From the NCBI GenBank assembly GCA_910587785.1, contig CAJUOA010000066.1, positions 1 to 19,609 on the forward strand: 19,609 bases of DNA, in the 5' to 3' direction. Positions 1 through 7,111 of the stretch are shown piece after piece. The notes under the pieces are model-generated. The model had not been told where the DNA came from. It was given only the letters and a program-made list of their open reading frames with translations, and searched no databases. Source of the stretch: an uncultured Oscillospiraceae bacterium. Lineage in GTDB: Bacteria; Bacillota; Clostridia; Oscillospirales; Oscillospiraceae. Positions within the stretch are counted from its first letter, which is position 1, and each line of letters starts with the position of its first letter. The translations under genes and the position numbers were made by a program.

Positions 1-87
1 GGAGCGGGCTTCGGGACATCTCTGCTGGTCTTCTCCTCCGCCTGCGCCTGGTTTGAGTGGCGGGAGCTCCGGGGGAGCCGCCCATGA
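1..87 (+). CDS. C-terminal end of a membrane protein (partial, runs off window start)
   Basis: Reading from base 1, 28 codons are open before a TGA at 85-87. They encode a hydrophobic stretch (GFGTSLLVFSSACAWF) followed by a charged tail (EWRELRGSRP), which fits the last membrane helix and cytoplasmic tail of a small integral membrane protein. The TGA overlaps the ATG of the next gene (ATGA at 84-87), so the two are probably translationally coupled. Small membrane proteins are often paired with short Cro/CI regulators in Firmicutes. The family cannot be named from this fragment. The alternative is that the frame is open by chance, but the ATGA junction and the hydrophobic-then-charged pattern argue for a real gene. 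Confidence 0.55.
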   Translation, partial: GAGFGTSLLVFSSACAWFEWRELRGSRP

Positions 88-281
88 TCAAGAACCGGAT
101 GAAGGAGCTCCGCGCCAAGCACGGTCTGAAGCAGGAGGACCTTGCGGCCCGGGTGGGTGTGCGCCGGGAGACCATCGGGAACCTGGAAACCGGGAGATAT
201 AACCCCTCCCTGGTCCTGGCCTGGCATATCGCGGAGGTCTTCGGGGTCCCCATTGAAGAGGTGTTCACGGTGGAGGACTGA
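84..281 (+). CDS. small Cro/CI-family (XRE) DNA-binding regulator, 65 aa
   Basis: This is a stand-alone helix-turn-helix regulator. Residues 1-60 have the classic XRE pattern: LRAKHGLKQEDLAARVGV, then RRETIGNLETGRYNPSL as the recognition helix region, then a closing helix and the FGVPIEEVF ending typical of minimal Cro-like proteins. There is no ligand or dimerisation domain beyond the HTH. I chose ATG 84 over the GTG at 57 because a GGGGGAG ribosome site lies just upstream at 71-76, the homologous start MIKNRMKEL is typical of the family, and the ATG overlaps the stop of the upstream membrane-protein gene. It probably represses its own two-gene operon. The target is not known. Confidence 0.9.
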   Translation: MIKNRMKELRAKHGLKQEDLAARVGVRRETIGNLETGRYNPSLVLAWHIAEVFGVPIEEVFTVED

Positions 282-327
282 CCGGACCTCCGGAAAAATT
301 TGGAAAAAATCAGAAAACATTTTACAT

Positions 328-379
328 CTTCCACAAGTTTTCCCGCTATGGTATCTCTCGATGGGAGGAGCTTCCACAA
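328..379. repeat. direct repeats CTTCCACAA upstream of the integrase
   Basis: CTTCCACAA occurs at 328-336 and 371-379, 43 bases apart (about four helical turns), and a shorter CTTCCA is at 406-411 just before the integrase start. Spaced short direct repeats beside an integrase gene can be arm-type integrase or excisionase sites, or operator sites. That role is inference. The repeats themselves are seen directly. Confidence 0.35.
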
Positions 380-412
380 ATCCCCCCGAACTTAGAAAGA
401 GAGGTCTTCCAT

Positions 413-1561
413 ATGTCCCGGAAAAGCATCATGCCCAACATCGCCTATGACACTCTGCGCCGCAGTTTCTACGTCACCATGCGCGCCCGCTCCCCCCAGG
501 ACGGTGCCATCCGCCGCGTCACCCGCTGTTACCCCACCCTGGAGCGGGCCGTGGCGGCCCTGGACAGCTTCAACGCCGGGAAACTCCTCTCCCGGAGCGG
601 CAGCGGGGACAAGCTCACCGTAGGGCAGTGGCTGAGCTACTGGCTGGAGCAGGTCGTGACCCCCAGCCGCACCGCAAGCACCACCCACGGCTACACCATG
701 ATCGTGCGAAACCACCTCTCCCCGGCCCTGGGCCGGGTGAAGCTCCGGGAGCTCACCGCCCCCCAGATCCAGCTCTACCTTCGCCGCAAGCAGGCCGAGG
801 GGCTCTCCAGCAACACCGTGCGCAAGCACCTGGGGGTCCTCCACAACGCCCTGGAGCAGGCCCGGCGGCAGGACCTCATCTCCCGCAACGAGGCCGGGCA
901 GGTCACGCCCCCCGCCTCCACCCGCCCGGACCACCACTTCTACGACTCCCACACCATGGGCCTCCTCTTCGAAGCCCTCTCCGGCACCTCCCTGGAGCCG
1001 GTGGTGAAGCTGGCGGGGTACCTGGGCCTGCGGCGCAGTGAGATCTGCGGCCTCAAGTGGGACAACGTGGACCGGGAGCGCAAGATCATCACCATCATCG
1101 AGACCCGCACCGCCGTCAACGGCCGGGCGGTGGACAAGGGCACCAAGAACCGCTCCTCCACCCGCCGCCTGGGCTACCGGGGGCTGGAGGATCTGGACCA
1201 GACGCTGGAGCGCCTCTGGCGGCAGCGGCAGGCGGACATGGCCCGCCTGGGGGACGCCTACGGGGACGGCGGCTTCGTCATCTGCCACGACGGCGGGCAG
1301 CCCTACCAGCCCGACTATCTGAGCAACCGCCTCCAGCGGGTCCTCAAGCGCACGGGACTGCCCTATGTGACCCTCCACGGCCTGCGCCACAGCTTCGCCA
1401 GTATCGCGAACAGCCGCAACGTGCCCCTCTTCGGCATCAGCAAAGCCCTGGGCCACAGCAACACCAACACCACCACCCAGGTCTATATGCACCTCTTCGA
1501 CGAGACCCACCTGGCCGTCGTCCAGGAGGTGGGCCGGGCCATCGGCGGCGGGACGGTATGA
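413..1561 (+). CDS. tyrosine recombinase / phage-type integrase
   Basis: A 382-aa site-specific recombinase that would cut and rejoin DNA through a tyrosine-phosphate intermediate. Residues about 10-55 form an N-terminal arm-binding region, about 68-155 the SAM-like core-binding domain (VGQWLSYWLEQ to LHNALEQA), and about 175-375 the catalytic domain. The whole catalytic set is visible: R207 (GLRRSE), K245 in the TKNRSSTR turn, H322 and R325 (HGLRHS), H348 (LGHSN) and the nucleophile Y358 (QVYMHL). Length and motifs are those of an intact phage/ICE integrase. The AGAGAGG ribosome site at 399-404 supports the ATG at 413. No relaxase, capsid or transfer gene is present in the window, so the rest of the element either lies upstream or has been lost. 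A weak candidate promoter (TTGGAA 300, TACATC 323, 17 bp apart) lies in the gap. Confidence 0.95.
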   Translation: MSRKSIMPNIAYDTLRRSFYVTMRARSPQDGAIRRVTRCYPTLERAVAALDSFNAGKLLSRSGSGDKLTVGQWLSYWLEQVVTPSRTASTTHGYTMIVRNHLSPALGRVKLRELTAPQIQLYLRRKQAEGLSSNTVRKHLGVLHNALEQARRQDLISRNEAGQVTPPASTRPDHHFYDSHTMGLLFEALSGTSLEPVVKLAGYLGLRRSEICGLKWDNVDRERKIITIIETRTAVNGRAVDKGTKNRSSTRRLGYRGLEDLDQTLERLWRQRQADMARLGDAYGDGGFVICHDGGQPYQPDYLSNRLQRVLKRTGLPYVTLHGLRHSFASIANSRNVPLFGISKALGHSNTNTTTQVYMHLFDETHLAVVQEVGRAIGGGTV

Positions 1562-1583
1562 GGGCGGTCTTTCCGAAAAAGAG

Positions 1584-1612
1584 TTGAAAGCCGTTTCCGC
1601 TGGTGGTATACT
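1584..1612 (+). promoter_or_regulatory. sigma-70-type promoter of ybaK
   Basis: TTGAAA at 1584-1589 and TATACT at 1607-1612 are separated by exactly 17 bases, and TGG just before the -10 gives an extended -10 element. It sits 47 bases upstream of the ybaK ATG, just after the integrase stop, so ybaK is probably transcribed independently of the integrase. Confidence 0.75.
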
Positions 1613-1658
1613 TGCTCATGGCGGACCGGTCAGTCTATATGGAAGGTGAGTCTGGGCA

Positions 1659-2156
1659 ATGAAGAACAAGAAAGAAAAGACCAACGCGATCCGGATTCTG
1701 GAACAAAATAAGATCGAATATCTGACCCATTCCTACAGCGCGGCGGATGCCCTCAGCGGCATGGAGGTTGCCGCTGTATTGGAACGGGACCCCGGGCAGG
1801 TCTTTAAGACCTTGGTCACAGCGGGGGGCAGTAAGGAGCACTATGTGTTTATGATCCCTGTCAACAGGAGCCTGAACCTGAAAAGAGCGGCAAAGGAAGT
1901 CCAAGAAAAGAGCATCGAGATGATCCGATCAAAGGACCTGCTGCCGCTGACGGGCTACGTCCACGGCGGGTGCTCACCGATTGGAATGAAGAAGCAGTTC
2001 AAAACGGTGCTCGACAGCTCCGCGCAGCATTACGAGACCATCCTTTTCAGCGGCGGCAGGATCGGCTGTCAGGTGGAGGTCACAGTGGATGGTCTGAAAA
2101 AGATCGTCCCCCTCGAACTCTGCGATATCAGCGATCCCTCCGATGATCTGCAGTAG
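1659..2156 (+). CDS. ybaK: YbaK/EbsC-family Cys-tRNA deacylase
   Basis: A 165-aa cytoplasmic trans-editing enzyme of the YbaK/ProX family. YbaK hydrolyses cysteine wrongly attached to tRNA(Pro). The sequence has the family's marks in order: an N-terminal NAIRILEQNKIEY helix-strand, the VFKTL motif with the key lysine at K50, VNRSLNLKRAAKE around residues 69-80, and YVHGGCSPIGMKKQ at 100-113. Length is normal and the fold runs to the end. The ribosome site GGAAGGTGAG at 1639-1648 precedes the ATG. The gene has its own promoter and faces rubredoxin across a shared terminator. The exact substrate (Cys-tRNA(Pro) or more general Cys-tRNA) cannot be settled from sequence alone. Confidence 0.95.
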   Translation: MKNKKEKTNAIRILEQNKIEYLTHSYSAADALSGMEVAAVLERDPGQVFKTLVTAGGSKEHYVFMIPVNRSLNLKRAAKEVQEKSIEMIRSKDLLPLTGYVHGGCSPIGMKKQFKTVLDSSAQHYETILFSGGRIGCQVEVTVDGLKKIVPLELCDISDPSDDLQ

Positions 2157-2162
2157 AACGGA

Positions 2163-2199
2163 CGAGAGGCGCACGGCTGAAAAAGCCGTGCGCCTCTCG
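2163..2199. terminator. bidirectional terminator between ybaK and rubredoxin
   Basis: A perfect 16-bp stem (CGAGAGGCGCACGGCT, 2163-2178, pairing with 2184-2199) closes a GAAAA loop. It lies seven bases after the ybaK stop and eleven bases before the end of the convergent rubredoxin gene. U-tracts are weak on both sides, so it may act mostly as a very stable mRNA end. Confidence 0.75.
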
Positions 2200-2209
2200 C
2201 GCTTTCTGC

Positions 2210-2365
2210 TTACTGGGCGGAGAACTGGTCCTTGCCCACGCCGCACAGGGGGCACTCGAAGTCCTCGGGGAGGTCCTCCCACTTGGTGCCGGGGGCGATG
2301 CCGTGGTCGGGATCGCCCAGGGCCTCGTCGTACTCGTAGCCGCAGACGTCGCAAATGTATTTCAT
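2210..2365 (-). CDS. rubredoxin, 51 aa
   Basis: A complete small iron protein that binds one Fe through four cysteines and carries single electrons in the cytoplasm. The translation starts MKYICDVCGYEYDEALGDPD and shows the two rubredoxin knuckles: CDVCGY (C5, C8) and CPLCGVGK (C38, C41). Between them are the usual GTKWEDLPEDFECP residues. Length is typical (about 52 aa). The ribosome site AAAGGAG lies eight bases before the ATG on the minus strand. Rubredoxins of anaerobes commonly serve oxygen and peroxide detoxification (with rubrerythrin or flavodiiron proteins) or other redox enzymes. No partner gene is adjacent, so the acceptor is unknown. It appears to be transcribed alone, and it is short enough to be missed by a length cut-off. 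Confidence 0.97.
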   Translation of the reverse strand: MKYICDVCGYEYDEALGDPDHGIAPGTKWEDLPEDFECPLCGVGKDQFSAQ

Positions 2366-2393
2366 CTTGAAAACTCCTTTCTTTTTTCAAACC

Positions 2394-2409
2394 CGGGAGA
2401 GGCCTCCCG
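2394..2409 (-). other. small hairpin in the rubredoxin 5' leader
   Basis: CGGGAG (2394-2399) and CTCCCG (2404-2409) form a 6-bp stem with a 4-base loop, 28 bases upstream of the rubredoxin start. No T-run follows on the minus strand, so it is not an obvious terminator. It could stabilise the leader or be incidental. Confidence 0.3.
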
Positions 2410-2488
2410 CAGTATGATACAGTATGCCCGATTTTGGAAAAAATAGCTGTTGCCGATACGACAGTTGGGGATTTTTCTTTCCCCGCCG

Positions 2489-5400
2489 TCACTCGATGGA
2501 TTTCAGGGACTCCGCCATGTCGACCCGCCGCAGTCTGGGCCGCATTCCCGTGGAGATGGCAACGGTGAAGAGCATGGTCATGGCGAAGGCGATGGCGTAG
2601 CTGAGGGGCGCGATGCGGCAGGCGAAGAACATGGAGTCGATCTGCACCTGCTCCATGACGTAGGCGTGGAGGGCCTTGCCCATGCCCAGCCCCACCAGGC
2701 TCCCCAGGAGGGAGAGCATGTTGATCTCCCGGAACACATAGGAGGCCACCTCGTTTTGATAGAACCCCAGGACCTTGATGGTGGCGATCTCCCGGATGCG
2801 CTCGGTGATGTTGATGTTGGTGAGGTTGTAGAGCACGATAAAGGCCAAAGCCCCGGCGCAGATGACCACCACCACTACCACGTAGTCCAGCCGGGAGAGC
2901 ATGTTCTCCACCTGGTCCCGGGTGGCCTGGTTGATGGTCACGTTGCTCACGCCCTCCTGGTCCAGGAGCACCGCACCCTCCTCGTAGGGGTCCGCGTCCT
3001 CCCGGCCCAGGACGTAGAGGGTGTTATACTCCGGGAGCTCTCCCAGCTGCTGGGCGTAGGTCTCCGGAGAGAGGTAGACATAGTTATAGACGTAGTTGTC
3101 CGCGACGGCGGAGATGGTGGCCTCCATGGTCCCCAGCGCGCTGTCCCGGAGCTCCAGGGTGTCCCCCACATGGAGGCCCAGGTTCTCCGCCAGACCGATG
3201 TTCACCACCACCTCTCCGGCACCGGGGTAGTCGATGGGCGTCTCCCCGCTGTGGAGGGAGAGGAAGCCCTCCACGCTGCCCTCCGCGGGCACCACCAGGT
3301 ACACGGACTTGCTCCCCGCCTCCGCGGCCACGTCCACGCTGCCGCTGTGGACCAGGAGGCCGTCGGACGCGCTCCAGCCCGCCTCCTCCAGGAAGGCCGC
3401 CGCCGACTCCGCCGTCTGCTCCTTCTGGAAGGCCACCGCGTAGTCGTAGAGGGTGATCTCGCCGAACTGGTCGCCCGCCACGTTCTTGATGGAGTCCCGG
3501 ATGCCGAAGCCGGTACACAGCAGGGCCGTACACCCGCCGATGCCCAGGATCATCATCACCAGGCGGCTCCGGTAGCGCAGGACGTTGCGCAGGGAGACCT
3601 TGTGCAGGAAGCTCAGATGCTTCCACAGGGGGCCCAGGTACTCCAGGAAGATGCGCCTGCCCGCCTTGGGGGCCTTGGGCCGCAGGAGGTCCGACGCCTG
3701 CCGGGACAGCTCCACCCGGCACGAGAGGTATGTGGCCCCCATGGAGCACAGCAGTGCCGCCGCGAAGGATACCGCCAGCATTCCCGGCAGGAACACCAGC
3801 TTCAGCGGCGCGAAGCCGTAGATGATGGCGAAGATCTCCCAGAAGATCCAGGGCAGGCCGTTGGCCCCCAGGAGGTACCCCAGGGCACTGCCCGCGAGGG
3901 CGGCGCTGCCGGAGTAGAAGAGGTACTTGCCCATGATCTGCCCGTTGTCGTAGCCCAGGGCCTTGAGGATGCCGATCTGGGTGCGCTGCTCGTCCACCAT
4001 GCGCTTCATGGTGGTCATGCACACCAGGGCCGCCACCAGGAAGAAGAACACCGGGAAGACCACCGAGATGGCCTCGATGATGGAGGTGTCGTTCCGGAAG
4101 CAGGCGTAGCCCACATTCTCCTCCCGGGTGAGGGTGAAGGTGGAGGGCTCCTCCAGGTCCTCCAGCTGCTGTTTGGCGTCGGCCAGCTTCTCCTCCGCGT
4201 CTTTCAGGTCCGTCTCCGCGTTGACAAACTCCGTGTCCGCGTCGGACCGGCCGCCGTTGTACTCCGCCCAGCCGTCGTCCAGCTCCTTGCGGGCGTCGGC
4301 CAGCTCCTGGGGGGCGCTGTCCAGCTGCTCTTTGGCCTCGGCCAGCTCCTGCTGGGCGCTGTCCAGCTCCCGCTGGGCCCGCTCCAGCTCCCTTCGGCCG
4401 GCGGCAAGCTCCCGCTGGGCGCTGTCCAGCTGGGCCGAGCCGCTGTCGTACTCCGTACGGCCCTCCTCAAACTCCTTCAGGCCCTCCTCGTACTCGCTCT
4501 CACCCTTGGTCAGCTCCCGGTAGGCCTTGTCCAGCTCGGCCTCCGCCTCCGCCTTTCCGGTCTCATAGTCCTTTTTGCCCTGATCCAGCTCCGCCCGGGA
4601 CTGATCCAGCTTCTGCCGGGACTGGGAGAGCTCCTGCCGGCCCGCGTTCAGCTCATTCCGGCTCTGGTCCAGCCTGCTCCGCAGGCCCGCCAGGGCGGAG
4701 GAGTTCAGAGACGTGCCCAGCTGGGACTCTGCGGCGCTCCAGCCGGAGACCAGCTGGTTGGCCGTATCCTGCCCCACGGCGGCGATGAGCGCCTGGTCGC
4801 CCCCCGCCAGGCGGCTGACCAGGGTGGCCGCGTCCAGGCTGACCCCCATGGCCGCGGAGACGCTCCCCGCAGCCTGGCTTGCGGAGTCGTAGAGCTGCTT
4901 GAGCTGGGTATAGGACGCCTCGCCGCTGTCCAGCTCGGCCTCGCCATCGCGGAGCTCCCGCTCCGCCGCCTGGAGCTTTGTAAGGCCCTCATTGTACTCC
5001 CGCTCCCCGTCCTCCAGCTTCTTCTTGGCGGCGTCCAGCTCCTTCTGGGACTCCGCCTTGGCCTTCTCGTACTCTGCCCAGCCGTCGTTGAGCTCCTTGC
5101 GGGCATCGGCCAGGTCCTGTTCGGCCTTGTCCAGTTCGGTCTGGCCGATACCGGCCTCCTCCCGGGCGTCGGCCACCTTCTTCTCCGCGGCGGCCAGCTC
5201 CCGCTGGGCCTTCTCCAGCTCCCGCTGGCCGTCGGCCACCTTCTGCTCGCCGTCGGCGTAGTCCAGCTTGCCCTGCTCGTAGTCCTCCAGGGCCTGCTTG
5301 TACTCCGCCTCGCCGTCCATGAGCTTCTGGTAAGCCTCCTTGAGCTCCTCGTCCGCGTCGTCCCGCTCGCTGTGGTAGGTGTCCCAGCCGTCGGAGACCT

Positions 5401-6196
5401 CGGCCTCCGCGCCGGCAATCTCCTCCAGGGCGTCGCTGCGGATCTCCTCATAGCGGGCGCCCGCCCGCTCCTCCACCAGGTCCTCCAGGCCGGGCCTGAG
5501 GGCGTCCACCTGCTCGTCATAGGCGTCGGAGTAGGCGGGGGCGGGATCGGTCATGGTGAGATAAATTTCGTGGAAAGCCTCGAAGTCGAAGCCCTCCAGA
5601 GGGATATACACGAACCCGGCGATGGTGCCGCCGCCCAGAGAGCTTGTCCCCCGCTCGTAGTTGAGGTAGCTGGGGGAGTTGACCAGCCCCACGACGGTAT
5701 AGCTGTCATAGCGCAGGAGCTCCCGGGTGTCCTCGTCGTTGCTCCCGGAGACGGTGAGCGCCTGGTCCAGCCGGTCCGGGGAGAAGTACCGGGCGTCGAT
5801 GACGCACTCGTCCGGCGCTTCCGGCATCCGTCCGGCGGTGAGGCTGAGGAGGTTTACGTCCTCCGTGATGGAGTGGGCCCGGACCACCCGCTCCGCGCCC
5901 TCGTCCAGAACGGTGAGGAAGTCGGTGAACACCGCCCCCCGGGCGGCCTCCACCCCCGCCTCCCCGGCGAAGCGCTCCACGTCCTCCTCCGTGAACCCCA
6001 GGGTGGAGAGGAGGCGGAAGTCGTAGAGCCTCTGCTCCTCCAGATAATCGATGCCCGTGGCCATCATAGCCGGCTGGCTGGTGCGGAGCCCTGAGAAGAA
6101 CCCTACCCCCAGCCCCACAATGGCCAATATCGCCAGGTACCGCCCCAGGCTCTGGCGGATCTCCCGCAGGGCGGATTTCAGCATAGTCCCTACCAT
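2489..6196 (-). CDS. FtsX/MacB-type ABC transporter permease with giant extracytoplasmic coiled coil
   Basis: A 1235-aa permease for the ATPase encoded just upstream. There is one helix near residues 17-37 and a periplasmic-core-like region at 50-240. Two long charged heptad regions follow (about 255-435 and 500-685, rich in ELDxAxxEL and DGxxEY units) around a short globular insert. Then come three FtsX helices (about 708-730, 757-785, 798-820), a second unit starting with a helix at about 875-897, a second core domain, and three closing helices (about 1104-1124, 1155-1175, 1198-1217). DARKELNDGWAEY (364-376) and DARKELDDGWAEY (634-646) show internal duplication. ATG 6196 has GGAGGAG five bases upstream and overlaps the ATPase stop by seven bases. 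FtsX/MacB permeases generally act mechanically on peptides, lipids or envelope enzymes. The substrate here is unknown. Confidence 0.92.
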   Translation of the reverse strand: MVGTMLKSALREIRQSLGRYLAILAIVGLGVGFFSGLRTSQPAMMATGIDYLEEQRLYDFRLLSTLGFTEEDVERFAGEAGVEAARGAVFTDFLTVLDEGAERVVRAHSITEDVNLLSLTAGRMPEAPDECVIDARYFSPDRLDQALTVSGSNDEDTRELLRYDSYTVVGLVNSPSYLNYERGTSSLGGGTIAGFVYIPLEGFDFEAFHEIYLTMTDPAPAYSDAYDEQVDALRPGLEDLVEERAGARYEEIRSDALEEIAGAEAEVSDGWDTYHSERDDADEELKEAYQKLMDGEAEYKQALEDYEQGKLDYADGEQKVADGQRELEKAQRELAAAEKKVADAREEAGIGQTELDKAEQDLADARKELNDGWAEYEKAKAESQKELDAAKKKLEDGEREYNEGLTKLQAAERELRDGEAELDSGEASYTQLKQLYDSASQAAGSVSAAMGVSLDAATLVSRLAGGDQALIAAVGQDTANQLVSGWSAAESQLGTSLNSSALAGLRSRLDQSRNELNAGRQELSQSRQKLDQSRAELDQGKKDYETGKAEAEAELDKAYRELTKGESEYEEGLKEFEEGRTEYDSGSAQLDSAQRELAAGRRELERAQRELDSAQQELAEAKEQLDSAPQELADARKELDDGWAEYNGGRSDADTEFVNAETDLKDAEEKLADAKQQLEDLEEPSTFTLTREENVGYACFRNDTSIIEAISVVFPVFFFLVAALVCMTTMKRMVDEQRTQIGILKALGYDNGQIMGKYLFYSGSAALAGSALGYLLGANGLPWIFWEIFAIIYGFAPLKLVFLPGMLAVSFAAALLCSMGATYLSCRVELSRQASDLLRPKAPKAGRRIFLEYLGPLWKHLSFLHKVSLRNVLRYRSRLVMMILGIGGCTALLCTGFGIRDSIKNVAGDQFGEITLYDYAVAFQKEQTAESAAAFLEEAGWSASDGLLVHSGSVDVAAEAGSKSVYLVVPAEGSVEGFLSLHSGETPIDYPGAGEVVVNIGLAENLGLHVGDTLELRDSALGTMEATISAVADNYVYNYVYLSPETYAQQLGELPEYNTLYVLGREDADPYEEGAVLLDQEGVSNVTINQATRDQVENMLSRLDYVVVVVVICAGALAFIVLYNLTNINITERIREIATIKVLGFYQNEVASYVFREINMLSLLGSLVGLGMGKALHAYVMEQVQIDSMFFACRIAPLSYAIAFAMTMLFTVAISTGMRPRLRRVDMAESLKSIE

Positions 6197-6894
6197 TCGA
6201 TCTCCTCCACCGGAGCCGGGAAGTCATTGGTGCGCACGGAGATCACGGACCCGTTCTTCACCTGGATGACCCGGTCCGCCATCGCGGTCAGGGCGCTGTT
6301 GTGGGTGATGATGATGATGGTCATGCCCTGACGGCGGCTCATGATCTGCAGCAGCTTGAGGATGGCCTTGCCGGTGGTGTAGTCCAGGGCCCCCGTGGGC
6401 TCGTCGCAGAGGAGGAGCTTCGGGTTTTTCGCCAGGGCCCGGGCGATGGCCACCCGCTGCTGCTCCCCGCCGGAGAGCTGGGCGGGGAAGTTGGCCAGGC
6501 GGTCCCCCAGGCCCACGGAGCGCAGCACCTCGGCGGCGTCCATGGGGTTCTTGCAGATCTGGGAGGCCAGCTCCACGTTCTCCAGGGCCGTGAGGTTGGG
6601 CACCAGGTTGTAGAACTGGAAGACAAAGCCGATGTCGTGGCGGCGGTAGGCGGTCAGCTGCTTGGAGGAGTAGGCGGAGATCTCCTCGTTCTCCAGGAAG
6701 ATGCGCCCCTGGGTCAGGGTGTCCATGCCGCCCAGGATGTTGAGCAGGGTGGTCTTCCCCGCGCCGCTGGGGCCCACGATCACGCACAGCTCCCCCTTGC
6801 CCACGGTGAAGGTGGCGTCCCGCAGGGCCTCAATCTGGACCTCCCCCATCTGGTAGACCTTTTTGACATGCTCGAAGCGGACAAATACGCTCAT
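6190..6894 (-). CDS. ABC transporter ATP-binding protein (MacB/LolD type)
   Basis: A 234-aa cytoplasmic ATPase that drives the adjacent FtsX-type permease. It has Walker A GPSGAGKT, the Q-loop region FVFQFYNLVPNLTALENV characteristic of the MacB/LolD/FtsE group, signature LSGGEQQRVAIARAL, Walker B LLLCDEPTGALD, and the switch histidine in ITHNS. I chose ATG 6894 because GGGGGAG lies just upstream and the homologous start MSVFVRFEHVKKVY begins there; an in-frame ATG at 6996 would extend back over the promoter. The gene ends in a seven-base overlap with the permease, so the two are translated together. No sensor kinase/regulator pair, common next to bacitracin-type exporters, is adjacent. Confidence 0.95.
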   Translation of the reverse strand: MSVFVRFEHVKKVYQMGEVQIEALRDATFTVGKGELCVIVGPSGAGKTTLLNILGGMDTLTQGRIFLENEEISAYSSKQLTAYRRHDIGFVFQFYNLVPNLTALENVELASQICKNPMDAAEVLRSVGLGDRLANFPAQLSGGEQQRVAIARALAKNPKLLLCDEPTGALDYTTGKAILKLLQIMSRRQGMTIIIITHNSALTAMADRVIQVKNGSVISVRTNDFPAPVEEIEW

Positions 6895-6973
6895 ATGTTC
6901 TCCCCCCGTCGAATTGGGTATCCTGCGGGCCCTGTCGGGGCCCAGATCCGGTTTCATGATGATAAACAGTACT

Positions 6974-7004
6974 ATTATAGCAGACGAAACGTGCAATTGG
7001 TGAA
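6974..7004 (-). promoter_or_regulatory. promoter of the ABC exporter operon
   Basis: On the minus strand an extended -10 element, TGC followed by TATAAT (TATAAT at 6979-6974), lies about 80 bases upstream of the ATPase start and just past the pepC terminator. The best -35 is TTCACC at 7004-6999 with a long 19-base spacer, so the extended -10 probably carries most of the strength. Confidence 0.6.
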
Positions 7005-7045
7005 GTTTTCGTGAATAGTGGAGGAAAGGGCCCTCCGCTCCTCAC

Positions 7046-7091
7046 GAAAACCGAGGGCCGGAGGCACTGGTTCGCAATGCTCCGGCCCTCG
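7046..7091 (-). terminator. Rho-independent terminator of pepC
   Basis: CGAGGGCCGGAG (7052-7063) pairs with CTCCGGCCCTCG (7080-7091), extended by three pairs past a one-base bulge. On the minus strand the stem is followed by GGTTTTCG. It lies 20 bases after the pepC stop and before the ABC operon promoter. Confidence 0.8.
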
Positions 7092-7111
7092 CAGGCGGGT
7101 CTGTGGTGAAA

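Noticed and set aside
392..1510. A 372-codon minus-strand frame opposite the integrase
   Set aside because: The integrase on the plus strand has every catalytic residue. The antisense frame is compositionally biased and resembles no family.
2163..2199. A possible CRISPR repeat or attachment site
   Set aside because: It is a single copy and a perfect inverted repeat between convergent genes, so a terminator is the simplest reading. No CRISPR-like spaced repeats were noticed anywhere in the window.
2450..6094. A 1214-codon open frame on the plus strand, opposite the ABC permease
   Set aside because: It is an antisense shadow of a long G/C-rich gene with strong third-position bias. The encoded sequence is low-complexity, has no start context, and the minus-strand permease has clear domains.
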